A DNA stretch of 64,000 bases from Anaerofustis stercorihominis DSM 17244 (GCF_000154825.1 NZ_DS560019.1:62001-126000); one strand, 5' to 3'; positions 8,772 to 17,047 are shown, numbered from the stretch's first letter. Numbers and translations: made by a program. Notes: generated by a model from the sequence alone, not told the origin.

Positions 8772-9032
8772 TTATATACTTTCCAACAAATCAATTATAT
8801 TTTGTACTTCATCTTTATTGATACGATAATGCATCCACTTGCCTTCTTTTCTAAATATAACCAAGCCTGCATCGCATAATATTTTCATATGGTGTGATAA
8901 AGTTGATTGACTTATATTCAATTCATCCAATAGTTTGCATGCACATTTCTCATTATTTTTAAGTGAATGAATTATAGTTAATCTATTTTCATCGCTCAGT
9001 GCTTTAAATTTTTTAATTTCATCTTGATACAT
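8772..9032 (-). CDS. arsR: ArsR-family metalloregulator
   Basis: An 86-residue winged-helix repressor of the ArsR/SmtB family. The helix-turn-helix is at about residues 30-60 (LLDELNISQSTLSHHMKIL). The CAC motif at Cys30-Cys32 at the start of that helix matches the arsenite site of classical ArsR (the CVC motif), so trivalent arsenic or antimony is the likely inducer. It sits first in the arsR-arsP-thioredoxin group. Its promoter at 9065-9093 overlaps an inverted repeat at 9077-9096, fitting autorepression. The protein is shorter than most ArsR members, ending right after the wing. Confidence 0.93.
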   Translation of the reverse strand: MYQDEIKKFKALSDENRLTIIHSLKNNEKCACKLLDELNISQSTLSHHMKILCDAGLVIFRKEGKWMHYRINKDEVQNIIDLLESI

Positions 9033-9064
9033 TACAATACCTCATATTCATACTTGTCGATATA

Positions 9065-9093
9065 ATTATATTTCACATATTGATAAATGTCAA
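9065..9093 (-). promoter_or_regulatory. Consensus sigma-A promoter of arsR
   Basis: Perfect TTGACA (9088-9093), 17-base spacer and perfect TATAAT (9065-9070) on the minus strand. Such a strong promoter fits a tightly repressed metalloid operon. Confidence 0.85.
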
Positions 9094-9096
9094 TAT
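9077..9096. promoter_or_regulatory. Probable ArsR operator
   Basis: Inverted repeat ATATTGA - 6 bases - TCAATAT (9077-9083, 9090-9096) covering the arsR -35 box, similar in form to ArsR/SmtB operators. Confidence 0.6.
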
Positions 9097-9138
9097 ATAT
9101 AACATCGATTTAATAAAAAAGCACTATACAAAGTTCCT

Positions 9139-10380
9139 TTATTTTATCTTATTTATAAAATCATCAAGACTTTGCCCGTAATTCATCCTTACTCTATTCA
9201 ACAATAAAGGGTCGTCTCCGGGATAAACTTTTCCGTAATTGGTCGTGAGTGCACATAATACCCCTGCATTTCTTAAAGCAATTTCACAGCTTTCACTGTA
9301 ATCTCCGAAGGGATATGCGAAAGCTTCACTATGACCGCATATCTTAAAAGAAGTTTTTAGATCTTTGATTATATCTTCTTCAGTGAGTGCAGTCATAACT
9401 CCGCCGTGACCAACTGTTCCCCCTGATCTATGCATATCATGTGAATGTGACTGAAATGTTATATACTTACTTTTATAATCTTTTACTTTTTTCTTACCAT
9501 TATGAGAAGTTATAATAAATGAAGTTGCAGGGATTTTAAGCTCATTTAAAATAGGAACACCATTATCAAGAAACGACTGAGCGGCATCATCAAATGTTAT
9601 GACTATGCTCTTTTTTGGTAGTAACAATCTGCCTTCGGTATATTCCTTCACTTCCTTCCATGTCGGGAAATAATAATCATTATCTTTCAAATATTGCATT
9701 TCATCCCTTAAATCATTTACTTCTATGAAGTTTCCTCTATTTGCGGAATTCATACTAACGGGGACATTATTTTTATCATAAACATAATGATACATACAAA
9801 TACTAAGTCCACCGGTTTTATAATCAGTATTTTGAATAACTCTGATTTTCCTTATACGCTTCGTTGTATTTCCTTTTTTATCTGTTAGCAAATAAGTAAT
9901 ATTATATACCCCTACCCTTTTTAAATCAGGGATATTTACTTTTACGTTTTTGACTAAACTATTTCCATCATCATCTTCAGCACCGTAACCCTCTTCTTTA
10001 TAGTTCTCACCCAGCTTTAATGTTATATCGTCACTGCCCTTAAGACTAAGCTCTGGTATCATTTTATCCAATACCTTTACTTTTCTGACAACACTTTTGT
10101 TATGATATCTGTAAGTTATGGTATAAACTCCGGGGACATCGGTATTGACTATGCCATCTTTTTTAATGTCATCACTTACATCTTTATTGTTGTTTAAAGC
10201 CTTTGCTCCCTTATCCTTATAAACAGAGTATCTCCCAACGGTGATTTCACTTTCACCTATTATATTAAGCTTTTCTAAATTTGTATAATAAACATTTACG
10301 ACTCCGGATATTACAACAACCAAAAGTACAATACCTATTATAATTTTAATCCAATTTTGTATACTTAATTTCCCTCTCAT
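9139..10380 (-). CDS. Membrane-anchored polysaccharide deacetylase with Ig-like domains
   Basis: A 413-residue type II membrane protein: one N-terminal transmembrane anchor (about residues 11-31), two DUF5011-like Ig-type domains (about 40-105 and 108-182), then a NodB-homology carbohydrate esterase 4 domain. Metal and catalytic motifs are visible: TFDD at 262-265, HSHDMH at 312-317 (the HxxxH zinc motif) and AYPFG at 355-359. Such enzymes remove acetyl groups from peptidoglycan or other wall glycans outside the membrane, often giving lysozyme resistance. The Ig-like domains probably act as wall spacers. The ATG follows CGGAG. It appears monocistronic, transcribed toward the arsenic module. 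Confidence 0.92.
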   Translation of the reverse strand: MRGKLSIQNWIKIIIGIVLLVVVISGVVNVYYTNLEKLNIIGESEITVGRYSVYKDKGAKALNNNKDVSDDIKKDGIVNTDVPGVYTITYRYHNKSVVRKVKVLDKMIPELSLKGSDDITLKLGENYKEEGYGAEDDDGNSLVKNVKVNIPDLKRVGVYNITYLLTDKKGNTTKRIRKIRVIQNTDYKTGGLSICMYHYVYDKNNVPVSMNSANRGNFIEVNDLRDEMQYLKDNDYYFPTWKEVKEYTEGRLLLPKKSIVITFDDAAQSFLDNGVPILNELKIPATSFIITSHNGKKKVKDYKSKYITFQSHSHDMHRSGGTVGHGGVMTALTEEDIIKDLKTSFKICGHSEAFAYPFGDYSESCEIALRNAGVLCALTTNYGKVYPGDDPLLLNRVRMNYGQSLDDFINKIK

Positions 10381-10454
10381 AATAATTCTCCGAATATGTA
10401 ATATATAATGATATTATATCATTTTATAAGTTATTTTGATATCTTAAAAACCAT

Positions 10455-10480
10455 AAGAAAACACCTCACGGTGCTTTCTT
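10455..10480. terminator. Terminator after the small helical protein gene
   Basis: Stem AAGAAA-CACC with GGTG-TTTCTT, loop TCAC, one internal mismatch, 68 bases past the stop of the 10548-10763 gene. Confidence 0.55.
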
Positions 10481-10547
10481 TAATTTTATTTATGATATTT
10501 TTTATTTAATTATGAAAGATTTATATGTAATTATTTTTATTTTACGA

Positions 10548-10763
10548 TTAAACCAATGATATTGCCAAATCCATATATTTATTTTTTAATTTCAAAATCG
10601 TATTTTGTATTTTAAAATATTTTTTATACATGTTTATTATATTAGTATTCATAACATCACAATTATTTCTCAGTTCATCTTGAATTTTTCCTCTTAGTTT
10701 TACTCCCTTTTTTTCATAAAAATCTATTAAATATTCAAGTATAAACAGCTGTCCTCTTTTCAT
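10548..10763 (-). CDS. Small helical hypothetical protein
   Basis: 71 residues, strongly basic (Lys-rich) and predicted mostly alpha-helical, with a coiled-coil-like C-terminal half. I do not recognise a family. It is likely real: a textbook AGGAGG site lies 8 bases before the ATG, codon use matches, and a terminator follows. It is divergent from an XRE regulator gene 223 bases away, which could control it. Short basic helical proteins in this arrangement can be DNA-associated factors or antitoxin/toxin partners, but nothing in the sequence decides this. Confidence 0.6.
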   Translation of the reverse strand: MKRGQLFILEYLIDFYEKKGVKLRGKIQDELRNNCDVMNTNIINMYKKYFKIQNTILKLKNKYMDLAISLV

Positions 10764-10986
10764 TTTAATGTCCTCCTGTTGTTTTTTGTTATTTGTTGTC
10801 TAAATTATAGAACAACCATTATGTAGAAATTTGTCGAAAAATAGAACTATAAAGCATATTTTTGTAAAAAATAGTATTTTAATGCTTAATTTACTTTAAT
10901 TTAATTGAGTAAAATGGTAGAATATTGTCAGATATAGTCGAATAAGAAGATTAAAAGGATTTCTTAAATTAAAAAGGAATGTTCAA

Positions 10987-11364
10987 ATGATTAAGATTAA
11001 CTACGAAAATTTAGGAAAACAAATAAAAAAATATAGGAAACAAAAGAAATATTCGCAGTCCGATTTAGCAGAGAAAATAGATAAATCGGTACAGCATATA
11101 AGTAAGATCGAAAGAGGAATAAGCAAAGCATCGCTTCAAACTCTCGTTGACATAACCAATGCTCTTGATATCAGTATGGATGAACTTTTAAACATGAGTG
11201 TTAAAAAGAGTTCGGATAATTTTCTAAATAAGGATTTTATAAATATATTTTCCGATTGTTCACTGAAAGAACGAACTTTTCTAATGGAAAATTTATTATT
11301 CTTTAAATCACAGCTGAAAAAAATAAAAAATACAGATAATGAAAATTCAATAAAGCAAATATAA
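10987..11364 (+). CDS. XRE-family transcriptional regulator
   Basis: 125 residues with a clear Cro/CI-type helix-turn-helix at about 9-66 (YSQSDLAEKIDKSVQHISKIERG), followed by a hydrophilic Lys- and Asn-rich tail of unknown role. The N-terminal domain resembles chromosomal SinR/phage-repressor-like regulators common in Clostridia. It is divergent from the small helical protein gene; the 223-base AT-rich spacer between them is the probable control region, though no clear operator is visible. The ATG follows AAAGGAATG. A terminator follows at 11376-11401. No ligand domain is seen. Confidence 0.9.
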   Translation: MIKINYENLGKQIKKYRKQKKYSQSDLAEKIDKSVQHISKIERGISKASLQTLVDITNALDISMDELLNMSVKKSSDNFLNKDFINIFSDCSLKERTFLMENLLFFKSQLKKIKNTDNENSIKQI

Positions 11365-11375
11365 ATATGCAACAA

Positions 11376-11401
11376 AAAAACAGCACATACGCGCTGTTTT
11401 T
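11376..11401. terminator. Terminator of the XRE gene
   Basis: 9-bp stem AAAAACAGC/GCTGTTTTT (11376-11384 with 11393-11401) with an 8-base loop and T-tract; symmetrical, so it can act on both strands. Confidence 0.8.
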
Positions 11402-11415
11402 ATTTTTATTTCTAT

Positions 11416-11457
11416 CGGGGCACTACGCCGACTGACGTCGATTCCGCGCCCCTTACT
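11416..11457 (-). repeat. Structured dispersed repeat, copy 1
   Basis: A GC-rich block in AT-rich DNA between two converging genes. Read on the minus strand it begins AGTAAGGGGCGCGGAAT and ends GCGTAGTGCCCCG, the same ends as copy 2 at 49061-49102. GGGGC pairs with GCCCC as an outer stem, and the 12-base centre forms its own hairpin CGAC-GTCA-GTCG. The centre differs from copy 2 but is still self-complementary. Confidence 0.8.
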
Positions 11458-11464
11458 TATCCTA

Positions 11465-12343
11465 TTATTCGCTCTTAAGAGTAATCAAATTTATTTCAAA
11501 AGGATTAAAAAACCTGAAATTCACAGTGTAGTTTCCAAGCCCGGCACTTACTATCATATTTGTATCATTCAAAGTATATAAACCGTGATAATATCTTGGA
11601 AACCAATCCTGATCCGGAGAAAGAAGTCCGCCTTTAAAAGGGATCCTGACTATTCCCCCATGAATATGACCGGTCAAAATCAAATCTACTTTACTTTTTT
11701 CATATACTTCAAAATACAACGGATCGTGAGTTAAAAGAACATTGAATTTATCTTTTTCAAAGGTCTCTTTATTTATGGTCTTAGAAAAATTTCGCTCGCT
11801 GTATTTAATATTAGAATTTTTTAAATCATTTTGTGTAGAATAATAAATCAAATCTATGTTCAGCCCATACATATTTATATATGAGGAGCCTTTTCTGACC
11901 TGAACCTTTTTATTTTTAAGTACATGTACTCCAAGATTTTTAAGAGATGCTATATAATCGTCATATACACTCACATTATTATACTGAACAAGCTGTTCGT
12001 GGTTTCCGTCTATATAGTAAACCGGATAATTTTTCGTAAGCTTTCCCGCTAAATTTATAAATACATTTCCTTCATCATCTGTGGAATTCATCATATCACC
12101 TGTACAAACTATTACATCAGGGTCTACTTTATCGATTTTCTTGATTAAATTTTTATTATTCTTTCCAAACCTTCTTGAATGTAAATCCGAAAGCTGTAAA
12201 ATTTTATATCCGTTGAAACTGCTGTCTATCTTGTTAGAAACTATATCTGTCTTATCCACTGTAATCAAAGAGGTATTTTCAAAATATAAATATACAAAAA
12301 GCAGTAAAATAGCTACTAAAAAACAAATTTTAAATTTTCTCAA
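11465..12343 (-). CDS. Membrane-anchored metallophosphoesterase (YkuE-like)
   Basis: A calcineurin-like phosphoesterase of about 292 residues with one N-terminal membrane anchor, so its active site is outside the cytoplasm. Metal-binding motifs are all present: DLH (Asp53, His55), GDMM (82-85), GNHE (113-116), LTHDP (204-208) and GHIHGG (225-230). Family members hydrolyse phosphodiesters or phosphomonoesters of lipids such as UDP-diacylglucosamine or wall-related substrates. The start chosen is TTG at 12343, because AAGGAGG sits 6 bases before it; the longer frame to 12403 is rejected since that TTG is the -35 box of its promoter. Confidence 0.9.
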   Translation of the reverse strand: MRKFKICFLVAILLLFVYLYFENTSLITVDKTDIVSNKIDSSFNGYKILQLSDLHSRRFGKNNKNLIKKIDKVDPDVIVCTGDMMNSTDDEGNVFINLAGKLTKNYPVYYIDGNHEQLVQYNNVSVYDDYIASLKNLGVHVLKNKKVQVRKGSSYINMYGLNIDLIYYSTQNDLKNSNIKYSERNFSKTINKETFEKDKFNVLLTHDPLYFEVYEKSKVDLILTGHIHGGIVRIPFKGGLLSPDQDWFPRYYHGLYTLNDTNMIVSAGLGNYTVNFRFFNPFEINLITLKSE

Positions 12344-12374
12344 TTGAAACCTCCTTATATATAGTTTATCAGTT

Positions 12375-12403
12375 ATTATATCATAATATGTTTTTTTACC
12401 CAA
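12375..12403 (-). promoter_or_regulatory. Promoter of the metallophosphoesterase gene
   Basis: TTGGGT (12398-12403), 17 bases, perfect TATAAT (12375-12380) on the minus strand, about 32 bases before the TTG start codon. Confidence 0.7.
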
Positions 12404-12567
12404 TGTTATATAAAATTTTTATGAAAGTAAATTTTATGTTATAATATAAGCCATGATTTTAAAAGAACTATCGCTCCAACCACAAGCTAAAGCGGTAGAT
12501 AAAAAGAATTACAAATTTATTTAAATAATAATCTAATTAATATAATTTTAAACATTAAGGAGAACAT

Positions 12568-13356
12568 ATGAAAAAGGAAGATTTAAAAGATATAAAACTT
12601 TTCGTACTAGATATGGACGGGACGATTTATTTAAGCAATACTCTGATAGAAGGCTCATTGGATTTTATAAGTCACTTAAGAAAAACAAATAAAGGTATTC
12701 TGTTCTTTACAAACAATTCTTCAAGGACGGGAGAAACATATGTAAAAAAGCTTAATGATATGGGATTTGATGTAGAGGACAAAGATGTTATGACTTCGGG
12801 AGATGTAACAATCAAATATCTTCAAACAAAATATAAAGGTAAAAAAGTCTATCTTGCAGCCACTCCTAAGGTCTATAAAAGTTTTAAAGAAGCAGGGATT
12901 AAACTTGTAGATGAAAATCCGGATATCGTTGTAATGACTTTTGATACCACTCTTACATATGAAAAACTTGATAAAGCCTGTCATTATATCAGAAACGGAG
13001 CACTGTTCTTAGCAACACATTTAGACATAAACTGCCCTACCATAGACGGATTTATGCCGGACTGCGGAGCTATGTGTGAACTTATTACAAAATCTACCGA
13101 AGTAAAACCCAAATATCTGGGAAAGCCTTTTGAAGAAACAGTAGATATGATAGTGGAAAGCACAGGATACAAAAGAGAAGAAATCGCATTTATAGGAGAT
13201 AGGATTTATACTGACGTTGCAACGGGAGTAAATAACGGAGCAAAAGGGATTTTAGTTTTAAGCGGGGAAACAAAAGAAGAAGACATATCAAAATTCGATA
13301 CTGCTCCGGATTTAATATTTGATAAAGCATTCGATATGATACCATATATAAAATAA
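12568..13356 (+). CDS. HAD-superfamily subclass IIA phosphatase (NagD/YutF-like)
   Basis: A 262-residue cytosolic phosphatase. Motif I is DMDGT (Asp15 nucleophile, Asp17), motif II TNNSSR (about 48-53), the motif III lysine lies in PKYLGKP, and motif IV is GDRIYTD. The long insertion between motifs II and III is the C2A cap typical of NagD, YutF, AraL and p-nitrophenylphosphatases. Substrates of this group are sugar phosphates, nucleotides or phosphoglycolate-like damage products; this one cannot be assigned further. The ATG follows AAGGAG. A leader hairpin is noted at 12468-12498, and a strong terminator follows the stop. Confidence 0.93.
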   Translation: MKKEDLKDIKLFVLDMDGTIYLSNTLIEGSLDFISHLRKTNKGILFFTNNSSRTGETYVKKLNDMGFDVEDKDVMTSGDVTIKYLQTKYKGKKVYLAATPKVYKSFKEAGIKLVDENPDIVVMTFDTTLTYEKLDKACHYIRNGALFLATHLDINCPTIDGFMPDCGAMCELITKSTEVKPKYLGKPFEETVDMIVESTGYKREEIAFIGDRIYTDVATGVNNGAKGILVLSGETKEEDISKFDTAPDLIFDKAFDMIPYIK

Positions 13357-13384
13357 AAAAGAATGATTAATATCATTCTTTTTT
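13355..13384. terminator. Bidirectional terminator
   Basis: GAATGAT-TAAT-ATCATTC stem flanked by A6 and T6, between the converging HAD phosphatase and DUF1905 genes, overlapping both ends. Confidence 0.85.
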
Positions 13385-13652
13385 ATTTTCTTTCTTTTAT
13401 CGTTACATGAATAATATCTCCTGCTTGCTTACCTATTTTTGCTCTGATATCTTTTCTTATACCAATTATATGGCATGAAGTTTTCATTCTTACAAGACTT
13501 CCGTCATAAGGAAAATCGTCAAATGTAGCATGAACTTTCACTCTGCCTTTATTAAATTCCTCTTTAACATCATAAGGGAATTCAATATACGCACCGTCAA
13601 TACCTTCAACTTTTTTTATTACAGCATTAAATTCATATGTTTTTTCTTTCAT
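13383..13652 (-). CDS. DUF1905 family protein
   Basis: 89 residues matching the DUF1905 pattern: FNAVIKKVEGIDGAYIEFP near the start, then HATFDDFPYDGSLVRM, CHIIGIRKDIRAKIGK and GDIIHVTI. The family is a small beta-barrel related in shape to AbrB-like folds; its molecular function is not established, though it sometimes occurs fused to YdeI-type domains. The protein is complete and soluble. It starts 15 bases after the MurE-like gene on the same strand, behind a short-spaced AGGA site, and may be transcribed with it. Confidence 0.85.
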   Translation of the reverse strand: MKEKTYEFNAVIKKVEGIDGAYIEFPYDVKEEFNKGRVKVHATFDDFPYDGSLVRMKTSCHIIGIRKDIRAKIGKQAGDIIHVTIKERK

Positions 13653-13667
13653 AATCCTATTATTTTC

Positions 13668-15182
13668 TTAAATTTGATTTATATTCTTATTATATTCCTC
13701 TACAAATATTTTCGCATTTACACTATCGGATATATAATCTCTTGATATACCATTATAGTTCTGACTGGTCTCGGAGCCTTTCCCCAAAATAGATATTATC
13801 GTTTCTTCATTTTTATAGGAATTTACTGCTTCCTTTATGGCTTCTGTCCTATTTTCTATTACTCTGATCTTTTTATACTTAGGAATAAAACTCATGATTT
13901 CAGAACATATATTATCAAAACTTTCATAAAAGGGATCATCCGAAGTAAGGATTATCTCGTCACAGTTTTTATAACAAAGAGTCCCGATCTCTTTTCTTCT
14001 GTTCAAAGCCTTTCCTCCCGGAGCCCCTATTATACAGATATGCTTTTTACCTTTAAATTCATCTTTAACAAATTCAAAATACCTTTTAAGGCTGAGTTCA
14101 TTATGAGCATAATCAACTATCAAAGTTTTCTTCCCGTCTTTGGTTTTATATATCTCTCCTCTGCCTTTTACGGCAGAACCTAAAATACCTTTAAAAATAT
14201 ATTTATAATCGATACATAATATTTCACAAACTATAATAGCAGCTATAGCATTCTCCACATTATATAAACCGCTCATCAAGAGATTATAATTTTTAAGTTC
14301 ACCATTATGAACCAAATCAAATGAAGTAAATCTATTTTTTCTTTTTATATTCATCGCCTTATAATCAGCTTTATCATCAATGGAAAATGTAAAAATTTTA
14401 TCCTTTTCTTTATTATTTAATACTTCGTTTATTTCATCATACCTTAATAAGTCTTTGTTGATCACTATATATTCGCTATTTTCAAGAAGTTTTATCTTTG
14501 AAGAAAAGTAATCATCAAAATCCTTATGTTCTACATCTGAAATATGATCGTATCCAATATTCAAAAATACTCCCACATTAAAATTTGCACCATATACCCT
14601 GCTGTACTTATACGCTATTGAAGAAATTTCACATACAAAATATTCAAGCTCATTATTAACAGCATTATTTAATAACTTATAAAATTCCAGGCTCTCAGGA
14701 GTGGTAAGTAAGGATTCACTAAGTTCACTTCCGTCATAAGTATCGATAGTGGAAATTATACCCGAAGACATTTTACCTTTACTTTTTAAATATAAATCAA
14801 GTATATTTTTAATAAAAAAAGAAGTAGTACTTTTCCCTTTTGTTCCGGTTACCCCGATAAGCTTAAGCTTTTCTGTTTTGTCTGAGTAGAACAATTTAGA
14901 TATGAGTGCAAAAGATTTTCGTACGTCTTTTACTATAATATAAGGTATATTATAGTTATATATTTTTTCACTTATATAAAGACCGCAACCTCTGCTTATG
15001 GCATCTGTTAAGTACTCTTCTTTAAAGTTCAGACCTTTACATACAAATACATCTTTATCTTTTACCGCTTTTGAATTATAAGTAACATCACTTATGATAT
15101 CACTTTGATTTAAAACCTTTATTTCAACTATCTAATTTTCTCTGTTTAGGATATTAATAATATCCTTTACTTTTATATTCAT
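13668..15182 (-). pseudogene. MurE-type Mur ligase with in-frame amber stop
   Basis: The full reading frame starts with ATG at 15182 behind GAGGGAA and runs 504 codons in one frame to 13668, but codon 17 is TAG (15134-15132). The part after the stop still reads as a MurE N-terminal domain (SDVTYNSKAVKDKDVFVC, then RGCGLYISEK), joined to the ATP-binding domain with GTKGKST (113-119) and a C-terminal domain with LGKGSETSQ. MurE adds the third residue, diaminopimelate or lysine, to UDP-MurNAc-L-Ala-D-Glu. The diaminopimelate motif DNPR is not seen; DDPF stands there. No ATG, GTG or TTG follows the stop until TTG at 14894, which would remove the UDP-binding domain. It is probably inactivated, unless the base is an error or the stop is read through. 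Confidence 0.75.
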
Positions 15183-15297
15183 AACAATTCCCTCTTAAAA
15201 AATATGTAAAAATACGTTATAAATATTATACACTAAAAAATATATTCATAGTAGCATTTAATTTTATATTAAAAATATATTCATAGCTTTTTAAGAT

Positions 15298-15711
15298 TTA
15301 TATTGATTTTGAAGCGTTTAAAAACATTTCATGGAAGTTCGGAGCATGTTTCTTTAAATTTATTATCTTTCCATTATGTAAAAAACAATGTTTGCTGTAT
15401 CCGATATTTACGATTTCACCGCTTTCTTTATTTGTGATGATATACTTAAGCTCCAGCCTTATACCGTTATATTTTACTATATCTACATGAATTATCACTG
15501 TATCATCGAAATAGACCATATTCTTATATTCACTTCTGACTTCAAGTACGGGAGATATGATTTGAGCCTCTTCCATTTTCTTATAGCTTATTCCAAGTAT
15601 ATCCATAAAATTGATCCTTGCGTCTTCATACCACTTTATATAGTTTGAATGGTGTATTATACCCATTTTATCTGTTTCGTGATATCTTGCTTTATGTTCA
15701 TAATCTTTCAT
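15298..15711 (-). CDS. Acyl-CoA thioesterase, hotdog fold (YbgC/FadM-like)
   Basis: About 137 residues of the 4-hydroxybenzoyl-CoA thioesterase-like hotdog family. The N-terminal motif HETDKMGIIHHSNYIKWYEDAR contains the catalytic Asp and the conserved H-x-x-Y pattern of the YbgC group. Such cytosolic enzymes hydrolyse short- to medium-chain acyl-CoA or acyl-ACP. The chosen start is the ATG at 15711 behind AAGGAGGATATA; an in-frame ATG at 15732 has no such site. It appears to be a single gene. The gap of 115 bases to the murE-like gene holds no clear terminator, so readthrough is possible. Confidence 0.92.
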   Translation of the reverse strand: MKDYEHKARYHETDKMGIIHHSNYIKWYEDARINFMDILGISYKKMEEAQIISPVLEVRSEYKNMVYFDDTVIIHVDIVKYNGIRLELKYIITNKESGEIVNIGYSKHCFLHNGKIINLKKHAPNFHEMFLNASKSI

Positions 15712-16164
15712 TATATCCTCCTTATATTTCAAATCATTTTTTATATTAACTAAATTGGTACACTTATTATAACTTTAATTATTTGAAATTGAAAGTAAAC
15801 GAGTTCTAAATATATTTAAATAATATAGAACATTAAGATGTTTAAAAATAATAGATCAATAATACTTACCGCCATTATGATTATCATTTATAACAATATA
15901 AACATCACAGAAATGATAATGACTACTTCCAAAACAGGTATATCATTAGCATTATAAAAATAATTAATATCAAATAACTTTACTTTAAAACTTTTATAAT
16001 ATAATGATAATAAAATATTACAAATAAAATTATTGACAATGTAAATTTTAGATAATAAAATTCAACTATATTTATAAAAACAGATAAAAGAAACTATTAT
16101 ATATACACAAACATTTATATAAATAAGTCAAATAAAAAAAACATTAAAGTAATTAAGGAAATAA
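15712..16164. other. AT-rich spacer with an inverted repeat
   Basis: About 450 bases without a convincing gene between divergent genes. A 10-bp inverted repeat ATTATCATTT/AAATGATAAT occurs at 15880-15889 and 15911-15920. A 26-codon frame from 15878 lacks a ribosome binding site. Nothing else is recognised. Confidence 0.5.
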
Positions 16165-16713
16165 ATGAAAAATTATAAAAGAGACTACGCCCTATTATCA
16201 TTATGCGGATTAAACTGCGGATTATGTACCATGCATATTGACGGATACTGCCCCGGATGCGGAGGCGGAGACGGTCATCAATCATGCAAAATAGTGAAAT
16301 GTGCTATTACAACAAGTTCACCGGAATTCTGCAGCTTATGCAGTGAATATCCATGTAAAAATTACGAACACATAACAGATTTCGATTCATTTATAACACA
16401 CCAAAATATGTTTGCTAATCTAAAAAAGTTAAATAATATAGGAATAGAACAATATAAAAAAGAATTAGAAGAAAAAATCAAAATACTAAATCTCTTATTA
16501 AATAAATATAACGATGGAAGGAAAAAATCATTTTACTGCCTCGCGGTAAATTTACTTGAACTAAATGATATAAATGAAGTTATTTCGAAATTAAATGAAA
16601 AAACTAGAAACGAAACTGATTTAAAGAAAAAAGCAAAAATTGCACAAGAATTATTTAATTCAGCGGCAAAAAATAAAAATATCACTTTAAAACTGAATAA
16701 GAAAAGGAAATGA
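16165..16713 (+). CDS. DUF3795 cysteine-rich protein
   Basis: A 182-residue soluble protein whose N-terminal 75 residues carry the DUF3795 cysteine pattern: CGLNCGLC, GYCPGCGGG, a C-x-x-x-x-C step, then CSLCSEYPC. The spacing implies bound zinc or another metal. The rest is a Lys-rich helical region. DUF3795 proteins are common in anaerobic Clostridia and archaea and have no established function. The ATG follows AAGGAAATAA. It stands alone, followed by the tRNA operon; codon use is typical. Confidence 0.88.
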   Translation: MKNYKRDYALLSLCGLNCGLCTMHIDGYCPGCGGGDGHQSCKIVKCAITTSSPEFCSLCSEYPCKNYEHITDFDSFITHQNMFANLKKLNNIGIEQYKKELEEKIKILNLLLNKYNDGRKKSFYCLAVNLLELNDINEVISKLNEKTRNETDLKKKAKIAQELFNSAAKNKNITLKLNKKRK

Positions 16714-16833
16714 TTTTCAATATCATAAATCACATAATAAATATAAATATTAGAAAATAAAGACAACCTTAAATCAATCATCTCGGCTTTATAAACAAAT
16801 TTTTTCTTTTTTTTAATAAAATAAAAAAAATAC

Positions 16834-16861
16834 TTGCATTTGCCCCTTTTTCGTGTATAAT
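16834..16861 (+). promoter_or_regulatory. Promoter of the tRNA operon
   Basis: TTGCAT (16834-16839), 16 bases, TATAAT (16856-16861), ending 19 bases before the first tRNA. The spacer is GC-rich compared with its surroundings. Confidence 0.7.
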
Positions 16862-16880
16862 AAAAAAGGACTGTTCACAA

Positions 16881-16955
16881 GGCCCCTTGGTCAAGCGGTT
16901 AAGACGTCGCCCTTTCACGGCGAAAACAGGAGTTCGATTCTCCTAGGGGTCACCA
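16881..16955 (+). tRNA. tRNA-Glu (TTC)
   Basis: Cloverleaf with acceptor stem 16881-16887/16945-16951, anticodon TTC in loop CTTTCAC, T-loop GTTCGATTC, and CCA encoded in the DNA. First gene of a three-tRNA operon. Confidence 0.97.
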
Positions 16956-16970
16956 AAGTCTTTTTATTAT

Positions 16971-17047
16971 GGCTCGGTAGTTCAGCTGGTTAGAATGCTA
17001 GCCTGTCACGCTAGAGGTCGAGGGTTCGAGTCCCTTCCGAGTCGCCA
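16971..17047 (+). tRNA. tRNA-Asp (GTC)
   Basis: Acceptor stem GGCTCGG with CCGAGTC, anticodon GTC in loop CTGTCAC, T-loop GTTCGAGTC, discriminator G and encoded CCA. 15 bases after tRNA-Glu. Confidence 0.97.

Noticed and set aside
12344-12403. N-terminal extension of the metallophosphoesterase to a TTG at 12403
   Set aside because: That TTG is the -35 box of a promoter with a 17-base spacer to TATAAT; the real TTG start at 12343 has AAGGAGG.
15878-15958. 26-codon frame (MIIIYNN...) in the AT-rich spacer
   Set aside because: No ribosome binding site, low-complexity composition and no recognisable similarity; kept only as an inverted repeat note.
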